From NCBI RefSeq assembly GCF_031157275.1, contig NZ_JAVIFW010000006.1, positions 248,001 through 312,000 on the forward strand: a DNA stretch of 64,000 bases, written 5' to 3'. Positions within the stretch are counted from its first letter, which is position 1; each line of letters starts with the position of its first letter. The stretch comes from Streptomyces sp. LHD-70 (lineage in GTDB: Bacteria > Actinomycetota > Actinomycetes > Streptomycetales > Streptomycetaceae). The translations under genes and the position numbers were made by a program. Of this stretch, positions 47,781 through 56,737 are shown one piece after another. A model generated the notes under the pieces. The model was not told the DNA's origin. It searched no databases and saw only the letters and a list, made by a program, of their open reading frames with translations.

Positions 47781-49358
47781 GCTGGAATTGGCCTCCGGCT
47801 CCGCGTGCGGCTCGCACTCCTCGCGGGGGGTCTGCGGGGTGCGGCCCGACAGCATGTACGTGTCCACGTGGCCGTTGACGCACTTGTTGGTGCCGCCCGC
47901 GACCCCGTGCGTCCCCGCGTCCCGCTCCGTGACGAGCGCCGACCCGGCCAGCCTGCGGTGGAGTTCGACGGCGCCCTTGTACGGAGTGGCCGCGTCCCGC
48001 TCCGCCGCGAGGATCAGCGTGGCGGGCAGCGCGCCAGGCGCCGTACGGACGTCGACGGGCTGCTGCCGGGGCGCGGGCCAGAAAGCGCAGGGCAGGTTCA
48101 TCCAGGCGTTGTCCCAGGTCTCGAAGGGCGCGAGGCGGGCCAGGGCCGAGTTGTCGCGGTCCCAGGTGGCGAAGTCGCGCGGCCAGTTGCCGGAGTCGTT
48201 GCACTCGACGGCGATGTAGACCGCGTTGCCGTTCTCGTTCTCCACGGCCGCCCCCGGCTTCGGCGCGGCCTGCTCGATCAGCGGCTTCGGGTCGCCCTTC
48301 AGATACTTCGACAGGGCGGTGGCGCGGCGCGGCCAGAAGTCGTCGTGGTACCCGGCCTGCAGGAACGCCGACTGCAGCTGGCCGGGTCCGACCTTGCCGC
48401 CGGCCGGCTTCTTCGCGAGCCGGTCGCGCACCTTCTCGTAGCTGCGCTCCACCGCGCGGGGCGTCTTTCCGAGGTGGTACGTCTTGTCGTGCTTGGCGAC
48501 CCAGGTGCGGAAGTCGGTCCAGCGGGCCTCGAACGCCAGGGACTGGTCGAGGTTGTTGCGGTACCAGATCTGCTCCGGGTCCGGGTTGACGGCCGAGTCG
48601 AAGACCATGCGGCGTACGTGCGAGGGGAACAGCGTGGCGTACACCGCGCCGAAGTAGGTCCCGTACGAGGCGCCCATGAAGTTGAGCTTCTTCTCGCCGA
48701 GCGCCGCGCGCAGCACGTCCAGGTCACGGGCGTTGTTCAGCGTGTTGAAGTGCCGCAGCGCCTCGCCCGCGTTCCGCGCGCAGCCCTCGGCGTACGCCTT
48801 GGCCTGGGCGATGCGCTTCCGCTTGTGCGCCTGGTCCGGGTGGGTCGGCTCGTCCGTCGGGGCCTTGGCGAACTCCTTCGGGTCCTGGCAGGACAGCGGC
48901 GCCGACCGGCCCACGCCGCGCGGCGCGTAGCCGACGAAGTCGTACGCCTTCGCGATCCGCCGCCACTCCGGGGTGCCCGCCGCCAGCGGCCAGTACATTC
49001 CGGAACCGCCCGGCCCACCCGGGTTGAAGACGAACGCGCCCTGCCGCTCGGACGCCTTGCCCTTGGCCTTGGCGCGGCTGACGGTCAGCTTGATCTTCCT
49101 GCCGTCGGGCCGCGCGTAGTCGAGGGGCACGGACACCGTCGCGCACTTCACGGAATCCGGCAGGGCCTCCTCCTTCGGGCACGCCGCCCAGTCGAGCCCG
49201 GCGGCCGCGGCGCGCTGCGCGGCCTGCGCGGTGCCGCGCGCCTCGGCGGACTGCGGGGGCGCGGGGACGCTTCCAGCGGTGGCGCTTCCCGCGGGGGCGG
49301 CGGTCAGGGTGGTGAGGGCCAGCGAACCGGCGAATCCGTACAGCAGCGGTGCACGCAT
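47766..49358 (-). CDS. Secreted tripeptidyl-peptidase-like alpha/beta hydrolase (S33/Tap type)
   Basis: 530 residues. A signal peptide spans about 1-28. The mature protein is an alpha/beta hydrolase of the SlpD/SlpE/Tap group: oxyanion loop FNPGGPGGSGM, nucleophile elbow GASYGTYFG (Ser near 227), acid AERDAATP and His GTHGVAGG near the C-terminus, where the TAP-like cap domain lies. Such enzymes release tripeptides from proteins outside the cell. The final residues SSPSGV and the stop arise from a common gene-end repeat, so the natural tail may have been replaced. There is no membrane anchor. Confidence 0.92.
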   Translation of the reverse strand: MRAPLLYGFAGSLALTTLTAAPAGSATAGSVPAPPQSAEARGTAQAAQRAAAAGLDWAACPKEEALPDSVKCATVSVPLDYARPDGRKIKLTVSRAKAKGKASERQGAFVFNPGGPGGSGMYWPLAAGTPEWRRIAKAYDFVGYAPRGVGRSAPLSCQDPKEFAKAPTDEPTHPDQAHKRKRIAQAKAYAEGCARNAGEALRHFNTLNNARDLDVLRAALGEKKLNFMGASYGTYFGAVYATLFPSHVRRMVFDSAVNPDPEQIWYRNNLDQSLAFEARWTDFRTWVAKHDKTYHLGKTPRAVERSYEKVRDRLAKKPAGGKVGPGQLQSAFLQAGYHDDFWPRRATALSKYLKGDPKPLIEQAAPKPGAAVENENGNAVYIAVECNDSGNWPRDFATWDRDNSALARLAPFETWDNAWMNLPCAFWPAPRQQPVDVRTAPGALPATLILAAERDAATPYKGAVELHRRLAGSALVTERDAGTHGVAGGTNKCVNGHVDTYMLSGRTPQTPREECEPHAEPEANSSPSGV

Positions 49359-49460
49359 CGTGCTTCGGCATCCCTTCGAGCGGCGGCAGACGGCAGCAGA
49401 ACAGAAGGGATCCTTCGGCGGGCGGTTGGCGAAGTAAAGCAACGCCGCGCCCCGCTCGGG

Positions 49461-50243
49461 CTATTGACCCTGACGAGTACGGCCGTGCGCGAACGCGGCT
49501 CGCAGGCGCGGGTCGGAGAGCGCGTCCACGCCGCGCACCGCGACCGCCGCGAGCGGGTCCCGTCGGTCGAGCGCCGGGCCGAGCGCCCCGAGCAGCCGCC
49601 GGCCCGCGGGGGAGGCCCAGCGGGTGTACGCGTGGATCTCGGTGCGGGCGATCGCGAGCGAGCCGAGGGTCAGCGCGAGCGGCAGCGCGAACCAGGCCAG
49701 GAGCGGAAGTTCACCGCCCGCGTCCCGCGGGTGCAGGGCAAGGGCCACCGCGGCGAGCGCGAACACCGCCAGGGCCGCCGCCCGCACTTGCCGGATCGCC
49801 CCCGTGACGTGCAGCCGCGCCGCGGTCGGTACGGCGAGCCCCGCCGAGGTGAGCCGTTCGGCGAGGGCGTGCACCTGGACCGTGGCGGCGGCCGAGGCGC
49901 GGACCGGGGCGATCCGCTGCTGGCCCTCGGGCCCGATCGCGCCGATCACGCTCCGCTCCATCTCGTCCCGTCCGTCCGGGTCGACGACGGTCGCCCAGCC
50001 GGTGTGCGCGAGCAGCAGCCGTCCGGCGCCGGCCATCGAGACCAGGGTCAGATCGGCGACCCGGTGCGGGCCGCCGGCCAGGAACGCGGCCTCGTACAAG
50101 GTCAGTTCATGCCGGGCCGCCGCCCGCTGCTCGGCCGTGGGGCTTTGCGCGGCGCGGGTCGCCGCGACACACAGGCGGGCGCAGGCAAGGCCAGCGATGG
50201 CCCAGGCCGGAACGAGGAAGAGAACCCAGAACATGGCGGACAT
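49461..50243 (-). CDS. TIGR04222-type membrane protein without a Cys tail
   Basis: 260 residues. An N-terminal membrane helix (MFWVLFLVPAWAIAGLACARL) is followed by the TIGR04222 hallmark YEAAFLAGGPHRVADLTLVSM near 50-70, a cytoplasmic helical part and two further helices near 175-210. It ends plainly (HGRTRQGQ), with no Gly/Cys tail. It is the third gene after the MNIO enzyme and the Cys-tailed homologue. TIGR04222 proteins are known only as sequence families. ATGs at 50234 and 50243 are both possible starts. It may be a partner of the longer homologue. Confidence 0.8.
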   Translation of the reverse strand: MSAMFWVLFLVPAWAIAGLACARLCVAATRAAQSPTAEQRAAARHELTLYEAAFLAGGPHRVADLTLVSMAGAGRLLLAHTGWATVVDPDGRDEMERSVIGAIGPEGQQRIAPVRASAAATVQVHALAERLTSAGLAVPTAARLHVTGAIRQVRAAALAVFALAAVALALHPRDAGGELPLLAWFALPLALTLGSLAIARTEIHAYTRWASPAGRRLLGALGPALDRRDPLAAVAVRGVDALSDPRLRAAFAHGRTRQGQ

Positions 50244-50304
50244 GGCGGACTTTGTATGCGAGGTGAGGGCTGGTGCGCCATGGGGCGTTCACGATGCGGA
50301 CGAT

Positions 50305-50382
50305 CGTGATCGTGATCGTGATCGTGATCGTGATCGTGATCGTGATCGTGATGGCGATGGCGATGGCGATGGCGATGGCGAC
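50305..50382. repeat. Hexanucleotide microsatellite (CGTGAT)8 then (GGCGAT)4 GGCGAC
   Basis: Thirteen consecutive 6-base units without interruption lie in the 178-base gap between the two TIGR04222 genes. The gap has no gene of its own. Such an array is prone to slippage and could vary in number between strains, changing the spacing before the downstream gene. Confidence 0.93.
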
Positions 50383-50421
50383 GGTGGGTCGGGGAGTGGG
50401 GGCGCGTGCGGCGTACGCGGA

Positions 50422-51420
50422 TCAGGCGCCGCCGCCCCCGCACCCCCCGCCGCCTCCGCCTCCGCCCCCGCCACCCCCACCGCAGCTGGAGCCGCCCGAG
50501 CTGCCCGACGAGCCCCCGCAGCTGGAGCCCCCCGAGCCGCCGGACGAGCCGCCGCAGCTCGACCCGCCGCAGGACGAACCCCCGCTGCCGCCGCCGCACC
50601 ATGTCACCGAGGTGTCGCCGACGAACACCACCGGGGCGCCCACACCGGACGAGGCCGCCGCGCTGTTCGCCCGCATCCGGCTCGCCGTCGTCAACTGCTC
50701 GCGCATCACCGGGTCCGGCACGACGCGCGGACCGTCGCACGCCACGAGGTGCACCGGGTCCGCGCCGTTGCCCGCCGACCGGAACTGGAAGAGCGCCCGC
50801 TTGCCCGCGCCGGTCACCCGCGCACCGGTGATCCCCAGGCACACCAGCCCGATCACGAACCCGGCGCCGGTCACCGGGATCGCGACGATGACGAAGGGCA
50901 CCTCGAATCCGGCACCGTCGAGGGCCGCGAACTGGACGATCGTCAGGACGACCGACAGCCAGAACGCCAGGAACGACACCAGGGTCTGCGTGCCGGACCA
51001 GCGCCGCAGTGGGCGCTGCTGCTCGGGCCGCACCAGGAGCCCGCGCAGCGCGAGGGCGTCCCCGACCGCCTGCACGGACGGGCTGCGCATCACGCCGATC
51101 CGCAGCCAGTGCAGGGCGCCGCTCGGCGCCGCCGCGTGCGCGTCCAGGACGGCCTGCTCCACCGGGTGGTACGCGACGGCCTGCCGCACGCCGACCACGC
51201 CGGGCCCGGCGAGGGCGAGCCGTCCGTCCGCGTGCATCGCCGTCAGGACCGTGTCCGCGACCCGCCCGGGACCGCCCGCGAGGAACGCCGCCTCCAGCGG
51301 GTCGGACACGTACGGATGCGTGGGCGTGCCCGCCGAGCGGGCCTTGACCACGTTGACGAGCAGCCCGATCGCACAGCCGCCGAGGCCCAGGTAGTACAGG
51401 AGCGTCAGGAAGATGTACAT
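50422..51420 (-). CDS. TIGR04222-type membrane protein with Gly/Ser/Cys-rich tail; possible MNIO substrate
   Basis: 332 residues. A first membrane helix (FLTLLYYLGLGGCAIGLLVNVV) is followed by the TIGR04222 hallmark LEAAFLAGGPGRVADTVLTAM near 43-63, a helical domain, two membrane helices near 175-220 and a linker. The last 60 or so residues are almost only Gly, Ser and Cys, with six cysteines spaced 4 to 14 residues apart in units such as SSCGGSS. It starts five bases after the DUF692 (MNIO) stop, so the two are coupled. MNIO enzymes modify cysteines of peptide substrates in other systems, which makes the tail a natural target. That is inference; no modification has been shown here. Confidence 0.82.
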   Translation of the reverse strand: MYIFLTLLYYLGLGGCAIGLLVNVVKARSAGTPTHPYVSDPLEAAFLAGGPGRVADTVLTAMHADGRLALAGPGVVGVRQAVAYHPVEQAVLDAHAAAPSGALHWLRIGVMRSPSVQAVGDALALRGLLVRPEQQRPLRRWSGTQTLVSFLAFWLSVVLTIVQFAALDGAGFEVPFVIVAIPVTGAGFVIGLVCLGITGARVTGAGKRALFQFRSAGNGADPVHLVACDGPRVVPDPVMREQLTTASRMRANSAAASSGVGAPVVFVGDTSVTWCGGGSGGSSCGGSSCGGSSGGSGGSSCGGSSGSSGGSSCGGGGGGGGGGGGGCGGGGA

Positions 51421-51425
51421 GGCGC

Positions 51426-52946
51426 TCACCGTCCGGTCAGGGTGTAGCGGGCCCGGCGTACGAAACGGGCCACCGGATGCGGGGAGACCGGCGCGGGTCC
51501 GGACCGCTCCAGCCACCAGTCGCTCAACTCCCGCCGCGCTTCCGTATCTTCGGGCCGTCCTTCGAGCAGCAGATGCTCGGCGAAGTCGAGGGCGTCGCGC
51601 CGGTAGCCGCCGGTCATCGGGCGCTTCGCGGCGTACGCGAAGAAGCTGGGGCGGTACATGTCGCCGAGGATCACCGGCAGTTCCGGGGCGACCTTCGCGA
51701 TCACGTCGGCCCGCTTGCCGGTGAGCGCGCGGCTCTGCACGGCGAGCCGGTGCCGGTCGAAGCCCTCGGGCGCGGGCGTGCCCGCGACGAGCGCGGAGAG
51801 CAGCGCGGCCTGCGCGAGCGCGAGCCGCTGCCGGGCGGGGTCGGGGCCGGTCTCCGCCTCCGTGGCCGCGGAGACGGACTCGGACTCGGACTCGGACCCG
51901 GGCCCCGCCTCCGTCTCCGTGGCCGCGGAATCGGAATCGGGACCCGCCTCCGCTTCCGTGGCCGGAGGGGGCGTGCCCGTGCCGAGCGGGGCGCCGGAGG
52001 GACGGCCGACGGTGACGTGCTCGGCCGTCGTGCGCTCCGCGAGGGCCGGGGCAGGGGCGGCGGTGACCAGCTCGGCGGCCCGCTCGGGCGTGGCCGGGAT
52101 CAGCCGCCGGGCGGCGCCGGCCGCGACGGTACGGCGGATCGCCTGCAGCTCCTGCTCCAGCTCCTCGGGCGCCGGGAAGTTCTCGTCCCGCTCCAGGAGC
52201 ACACCGGGCGGGCTGACCCGCGAGGCGAGTTCGGTGAGCACGTCGAGCACCGGCTGCGTGACCGGGTGGGCGTGGCTGTCGTGCCACACGCCGTCCCGCT
52301 CGAACCCGCCGGCCACGTGCACGTACGCGATGGCCTCCACCGGCAGCTCGTCGAGCGCGGCGCACGGGTCCTCGCCCCGGTTGACGTGGTTGGTGTGCAG
52401 ATTGGCGACGTCGATCAGGAGCCGTACGCCGGTCCGGTCCGCCAGGTCGTACAGGAACTGGCCCTCGGTCATCTCCTCGCCCGGCCAGGCGATCAGGGCG
52501 GCGATGTTCTCCAGGGCGAGCGGCACCGGCAGCGCGTCCTGCGCGATCCGGACGTGCTCGCACAGCACGTCGAGGGAGTCCTTGGTACGCGGCACCGGCA
52601 GCAGATGCCCGGCCTCCAGGCGCGGGGACGCGGTCAGCGCGCCCCCGGCCCGTACGAACGCGATGTGCTCGGTGACCAGCGGCGAACCCAGTGCCTCGGC
52701 GCGCTCCGCGAGGGCGGTGAGCCGCTCCGGGTCGGACCGCTCGGCGCCGCCGATGCCGAGGCCCACGCCGTGCGGGACGACGGTGACGCCGCGCTCGCGC
52801 AGCCGCGTCAGGGAGTCAGGGATGTGGCCGGGGCACACGTTCTCGGCGACCACCTCGACCCAGTCGAGCCCGGGCATCCGCTCCACGGCCTCGGCGATCT
52901 CCGGGCGCCAGCCCATGCCGGTCCCCAGGTGTGCTGTCTGCTGCAT
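51426..52946 (-). CDS. DUF692 (MNIO) iron oxidase with fused C-terminal partner-like domain
   Basis: 506 residues from an ATG with GAAGGAGGGG upstream. Residues about 5-285 are a DUF692 TIM barrel. Candidate metal ligands are His59 (VPHG), His94 (TEHI), Glu146 (LENI), Asp179 (LIDV), His184, His210 (YVHV), His222-His227 region and Glu252 (LERDE), close to the pattern in MbnB. Residues about 328-370 are a Glu/Ser/Ala linker with repeated EAGP units. Residues about 372-465 are helical and resemble the DUF2063/BufC-type partner domain ([17 protein letters not shown]). MNIO enzymes usually work with such a partner to oxidise cysteines in ribosomal peptides; here both seem to be one chain. Confidence 0.85.
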   Translation of the reverse strand: MQQTAHLGTGMGWRPEIAEAVERMPGLDWVEVVAENVCPGHIPDSLTRLRERGVTVVPHGVGLGIGGAERSDPERLTALAERAEALGSPLVTEHIAFVRAGGALTASPRLEAGHLLPVPRTKDSLDVLCEHVRIAQDALPVPLALENIAALIAWPGEEMTEGQFLYDLADRTGVRLLIDVANLHTNHVNRGEDPCAALDELPVEAIAYVHVAGGFERDGVWHDSHAHPVTQPVLDVLTELASRVSPPGVLLERDENFPAPEELEQELQAIRRTVAAGAARRLIPATPERAAELVTAAPAPALAERTTAEHVTVGRPSGAPLGTGTPPPATEAEAGPDSDSAATETEAGPGSESESESVSAATEAETGPDPARQRLALAQAALLSALVAGTPAPEGFDRHRLAVQSRALTGKRADVIAKVAPELPVILGDMYRPSFFAYAAKRPMTGGYRRDALDFAEHLLLEGRPEDTEARRELSDWWLERSGPAPVSPHPVARFVRRARYTLTGR

Positions 52947-53118
52947 GTCCCCCTCCTTCGCCGCACCGATGTCTCTCGGCACCACACTGTGCGTGCAGGT
53001 GTCATGGCCCCGGCAGCGGTCGCCGAACCCATGGGCAGGGACGTTCAGAGGTTGATTTGAGGTTTCACGCCGCCGTACGCCGATCGGGTGCTCCGGCCGC
53101 GCACGGGGACCGGCCCTC

Positions 53119-53154
53119 TCAGTGCGGCATGTCAGGTCAGTGCGGCATGTCAGG
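53119..53154. repeat. 18-base tandem duplication at a gene's 3' end
   Basis: TCAGTGCGGCATGTCAGG occurs twice in a row. The first copy is outside and the second inside the DUF4142 gene. Because 18 is a multiple of three, the copies each encode P-D-M-P-H-stop on the minus strand, so the gene's last five residues and stop are duplicated. Confidence 0.9.
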
Positions 53155-53889
53155 CGGCATGTCGGAGGGTTTCGGCCGGGACGTGAACGACTGGTTGCCG
53201 CTCGGCGTCGCCGGCACCGGGTCGGTGGGCAGCGGGCCCGAGGGCGGCGGCGGTCCGGTGGGGCTCGCGGTGGCCTGGTTCGCGGCCTCGGAGGCGAGCG
53301 CGTCGAAGTCCACGAGCCCGGTGGCCTCCAGCATCGTGATGTGGTCGAGCACGGTCTGGTTGGAGTCACTGGCGAGCTGCCGGACCAGGGTGTTGCGGGT
53401 GGTGTGCCGCACCTGCGCGATCAGCGAGAACACCTTGCCGTGCGCGTTGCGCAGCAGGTTCGCGAACTTCCGCTGGTACGTCTCGCCCTGCGCCTCGGTC
53501 AACTCGTCCAGCCAGCCCTGCTGTTGCTCGCTCGGCTGGTTCGGCAGCTCGACGCCCAGCTGGGCCGCGACGGAACGCACCCGCCGGTCGAGATCGGCAT
53601 GCCCGACGACCAGATGGTCACCGGCCGCCTTGATCGCCTCGCTGGGTGCCCGCTCGATCGCCTGCTGGCCGGCGGGCAGCTCCCACATCCCGGCGAGCCT
53701 GACCTTCACGATGAAATCCCGGTCGGTCGCCGACAACGGCCCCCACCGCGTGGCGACACTCGACGCGTCCAGATTGGCCTCACCGGTCCCGGACCGGTCC
53801 CCGTACGACCAGACGGGGAACGCGAGCGCCCCGAGGGTCGCCACGAGGGCCGCGATGATCAGAACCGTGCCGTTGATCCGTCGGAACAA
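53137..53889 (-). CDS. DUF4142 domain, membrane-anchored protein
   Basis: 250 residues from a TTG start with GAGGCGAGG upstream; no earlier ATG or GTG fits. A signal anchor ([22 protein letters not shown]) is followed by a helical DUF4142 domain (about 50-200; [20 protein letters not shown], then the [15 protein letters not shown] segment). The C-terminus is Pro/Thr/Ser-rich. DUF4142 is a ferritin-like-sized helical domain of unknown function outside the membrane. It is upstream of the MNIO gene on the same strand, with a 190-base gap, so it may or may not share its transcript. Confidence 0.85.
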   Translation of the reverse strand: MFRRINGTVLIIAALVATLGALAFPVWSYGDRSGTGEANLDASSVATRWGPLSATDRDFIVKVRLAGMWELPAGQQAIERAPSEAIKAAGDHLVVGHADLDRRVRSVAAQLGVELPNQPSEQQQGWLDELTEAQGETYQRKFANLLRNAHGKVFSLIAQVRHTTRNTLVRQLASDSNQTVLDHITMLEATGLVDFDALASEAANQATASPTGPPPPSGPLPTDPVPATPSGNQSFTSRPKPSDMPPDMPH

Positions 53890-54099
53890 GAGCCTCGCCT
53901 CTCACGATCGGCTTCCGCCGCGAACGCGGTTGACCCCCGCGAACGGTGTCGATCCCCCGCGAACGCTGTTGCACGGGCATACGTAGCGCAGGACGGGAGT
54001 GTTCAACAGGCCCTGGAATTCGAGTGTTTGGCTCGGCCGGGCGACGCGGCCCGGGTGACGTTAAGTTGTCGCGGACACGGTGATTTGGGGGACTTCAGG

Positions 54100-54240
54100 G
54101 TGAGGGCGCGGCTGCATCAGGACTTCCGGTTCCTCCACGAGCCGCTGCCCGACGGTGACCCGGCCATCCCCGTCCTCGGCCACCAGGAGCTGGTCACCAC
54201 CCTGCAGACGCGGCTCACGTATGCGCACGGCGGTGCCTTC
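54100..54240 (+). pseudogene. N-terminal remnant of a large ATP-binding protein
   Basis: From GTG at 54100, 47 codons with strong codon bias encode LHQDFRFLHEPLPDG and LGHQELVTTLQTRLTYAHGG. From memory this is the start of a family of large Streptomyces ATP-binding proteins, in which a P-loop (GFRGVGKS type) follows at once. Here the frame continues instead into Pro-rich noncoding sequence and meets the end of the convergent PTH2 gene. The ATPase is therefore lost. The rest of 53890-54306 contains no other gene. Confidence 0.6.
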
Positions 54241-54306
54241 GGGGGAGTGAGCGGGCCACCGCCTACCGCACCGCCCACCCGCCTACCGCACCTCCTCCTC
54301 CGTCGC

Positions 54307-55017
54307 TCAGCCCCGCAGCGCCGGATGATCCGCCACCACCGTGCACGAGCCCGGAGCGATCTCCGTGAAGCCCGCGTCGCGTACGACCGGCAGGCCGCTC
54401 GTTGTCAGCGTGGGCCAGTCGGCCGGGCCGGCCGTGCGGACCGTGAGGGGGAAGTTCGCGTCGCGCCACTCCTCGCGCTGGGCGTCGGACAGTTCCCACC
54501 AGGCGAGTTGCGCGCCGTGGCCGGCCTGGGCCATCGCCTTGCCCGCCGACATGTCGAGGTCCGGGCTGAGCCAGAGCACCGGCTCGGCGCGGTCCGGGGC
54601 GGACGGGGGCTCCGGGTCGTCCAGGTCGGTGCCGGAGACCTGGAGGCGGGCCAGGTCCTTGGGCCAGCCGTCGAGCGGCACCGGCGGGTAGACCCGCACC
54701 TCCGTGGCCTTGCCGCTGACCGTGATCCCGGGCAGCGCCTGGGCCCGCCGCCACTCCGCGCCGCGCGCCCGCCGGACCACCTTGCGGATCCGGGCGTCCT
54801 GCCAGTCCCGTACGGCCTGGGCCCAGGGGCCTTCGCCGAGGGCGCGCTCGTCGGCGAGGAGGGTCAGGACGGCGCGGGCGGCGGTCTCCAGGGCGTCGGT
54901 GCGGGGCGGCGGCGCGGCCTTCTCGATGCGGACCACGAGGGGGAGGACGAACTGCGGTGCCTCGTCGGGGTCACGGGGGACGGTCTCGGGCTCGGCGGAG
55001 GGGTTCTGGCTGCTCAC
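54307..55017 (-). CDS. PTH2-type peptidyl-tRNA hydrolase domain protein
   Basis: 236 residues from a GTG after GGACGGAG. The N-terminal half (about 1-130) is an Ala/Asp/Arg-rich helical extension. The C-terminal half carries the PTH2 motif SPDLDMSAGKAMAQAGHGAQLAWW near 150-172, with the Lys and His of the family's active site, and ends in TVVADHPALRG. PTH2 enzymes release peptides from stalled peptidyl-tRNA. The long extension is unusual for a housekeeping enzyme and is seen in actinobacterial members. Nothing nearby is obviously linked to translation. Confidence 0.8.
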   Translation of the reverse strand: MSSQNPSAEPETVPRDPDEAPQFVLPLVVRIEKAAPPPRTDALETAARAVLTLLADERALGEGPWAQAVRDWQDARIRKVVRRARGAEWRRAQALPGITVSGKATEVRVYPPVPLDGWPKDLARLQVSGTDLDDPEPPSAPDRAEPVLWLSPDLDMSAGKAMAQAGHGAQLAWWELSDAQREEWRDANFPLTVRTAGPADWPTLTTSGLPVVRDAGFTEIAPGSCTVVADHPALRG

Positions 55018-55154
55018 TCCGTCCAGTGTGCCAGCGCCCCACGGCCACCCTCCCGCCGGGCGCCGCACCGCAGTTAGAGTCGACCTTGCCCTCCCGACGC
55101 GGAGGGACGCACCGGCGCACAGACCGGTCGACAGCAGCAGAACCGGGGGTTCGG

Positions 55155-55832
55155 ATGAAGAGCGAACTGTTCGCTTCGCAGAACATGGCACAGCCCGCCA
55201 CGGCGCCGGGCATGAGCCAGCAGAACTCGAAGTCCATCAAGTACGTGGTCAACGGCGAGATGTACGCCCGGCAGGGCTCGATGATCGCCTTCCGCGGCAA
55301 TCTGCAGTTCGAGCGCAAGGGGCAGGGCGTCGGCGGCATGCTCAAGCGGGCCGTCACAGGCGAGGGCCTGGCGCTGATGGCGGTGCGCGGCCAGGGCGAG
55401 GCGTGGTTCGCGCAGGAGGCGGCCAACTGCTTCATCGTCGACTTCGACCCCGGCGACTCCCTCACCATCAACGGCCGCAACGTCCTCTGCTTCGACGCCA
55501 CCCTCTCGTACGACATCCAGACGGTGAAGGGCGCGGGCATGGCCGGCGGCGGGCTGTTCAACAGCGTCTTCACCGGGCAGGGCAAGCTCGCCGTCATCTG
55601 CGAGGGCGACCCGATCGTGATCCCCGTCAGCCAGCAGGCCCCGGTGTACGTGGACACCGACGCCGTCGTCGGCTGGAGCTCGCACCTGCACACCTCGCTG
55701 AACCGCTCGCAGAGCATCGGCTCGATGATCCGCGGCGGCTCCGGCGAGGCGGTCCAACTCATGCTGCAGGGCGACGGTTTCGTGATCGTGCGCCCGAGCG
55801 AGGCCGTCCCGCACAAGCCCGGCCAGAACTGA
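55155..55832 (+). CDS. AIM24 family protein
   Basis: 225 residues, an all-beta protein of the AIM24 group (related to TerB-linked or mitochondrial AIM24 proteins). Repeated strand segments are NGEMYARQGSMIAFRG, ALMAVRGQGEAWFAQEA and GEAVQLMLQGDGFVIVRPSE. It lacks a signal peptide or anchor. Streptomyces genomes have several such proteins, usually in tandem; only one is here. The family's function is not settled. An ABC transporter gene starts six bases after its stop, so they may be one transcript. Confidence 0.85.
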   Translation: MKSELFASQNMAQPATAPGMSQQNSKSIKYVVNGEMYARQGSMIAFRGNLQFERKGQGVGGMLKRAVTGEGLALMAVRGQGEAWFAQEAANCFIVDFDPGDSLTINGRNVLCFDATLSYDIQTVKGAGMAGGGLFNSVFTGQGKLAVICEGDPIVIPVSQQAPVYVDTDAVVGWSSHLHTSLNRSQSIGSMIRGGSGEAVQLMLQGDGFVIVRPSEAVPHKPGQN

Positions 55833-55837
55833 CCGAG

Positions 55838-56737
55838 GTGACCGAGGTGCGCACCCGCCGTACGGGGCCCGCCCCCATGCGGCTCACCGGGGTCGGCCGA
55901 CGGTACGGACCGGTCGGCCCCTGGGTGCTGCGCGGCGTCGACCTGGAGGTGCCGCCCGGCGCCCTGCTGCGGATCTCCGGGGCCAACGGCAGCGGCAAGT
56001 CGACGCTGCTGCGGCTGCTCGCCGGTATCGACACGCCCAGCGAGGGCCGGATCACCGGCCGCCCCCGCACCGCGTACGTACCCGAACGCTTCCCGTCCGC
56101 ACTGCCGTTCACGGCGATCGGCTACCTCACGCACCTGGGCCGCGTGCACGGACTGCCCGGCCCGGTCGCCGCGGACCGCGCGACGGCCTGGCTCACGCGC
56201 TTCGGCGCGGAGGAGCACGCCGGTACGCAGCTGCGCGAGCTGTCGAAGGGCACCAGCCAGAAGGTCGCCGTCAGCCAGGCCCTGCTGGCCGAGCCGGAGC
56301 TGCTGGTCCTCGACGAGGCCTGGACCGGGCTCGACGCCGAAGCGCGCGCCGAACTCGACCTGGCCGTAGGGGAGTTGACGTCCACCGGCGCCCGTGTGGT
56401 GTACGTCGACCACGACCCCCGCCGCCTCGCGGGCAGCATGGACGCGGCCCACCGGGTCGAGGGCACGGCCCTGGTCCCCGACACCACCAGGCCCCCGGAA
56501 CCCACACCCCAGGTCACGGTCCTGGCCCGCGCGCGAGCGGGCACGCCGTTGCCCGCCGCCCTCCCCGAGGGCACGCACGCCGAGGTCGACGCGGCGGGCA
56601 CCGCCCGCTTCACGGTCGCGGCCGCCCACTCGGACACGCTCCTGCGCACCCTGCTGCACGCCGATCCGCCGTGGCACATCCGAGCGGTACGCGAGCCGGT
56701 GGCCGGCGCGAACACCCCCGAGGACGTACGCCGATGA
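55838..56737 (+). CDS. ABC transporter ATP-binding protein
   Basis: 299 residues. Walker A GANGSGKST (near 48), a signature that reads LSKGTSQKV instead of LSGGQ (near 132), and Walker B LLVLDEAWTGLD (near 155) are visible. Glu replaces the usual Asp-Glu-Pro wording with DEAW, still keeping the catalytic Glu. A C-terminal domain of about 95 residues (about 200-299) follows. The modified signature is typical of small exporter or bacteriocin-immunity-type ATPases. The GTG at 55838 is used, with GTG at 55847 possible. It overlaps the permease start by four bases. Confidence 0.88.
   Translation: MTEVRTRRTGPAPMRLTGVGRRYGPVGPWVLRGVDLEVPPGALLRISGANGSGKSTLLRLLAGIDTPSEGRITGRPRTAYVPERFPSALPFTAIGYLTHLGRVHGLPGPVAADRATAWLTRFGAEEHAGTQLRELSKGTSQKVAVSQALLAEPELLVLDEAWTGLDAEARAELDLAVGELTSTGARVVYVDHDPRRLAGSMDAAHRVEGTALVPDTTRPPEPTPQVTVLARARAGTPLPAALPEGTHAEVDAAGTARFTVAAAHSDTLLRTLLHADPPWHIRAVREPVAGANTPEDVRR

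Noticed and set aside
50273..51394. Plus-strand frame reading Ile-Val and Met-Ala repeats followed by poly-Pro
   Set aside because: The repeats come from the hexanucleotide array and the poly-Pro is the complement of the Gly/Cys tail. The frame looks like a signal peptide plus Pro-rich protein only by accident; the minus-strand TIGR04222 gene is better supported.
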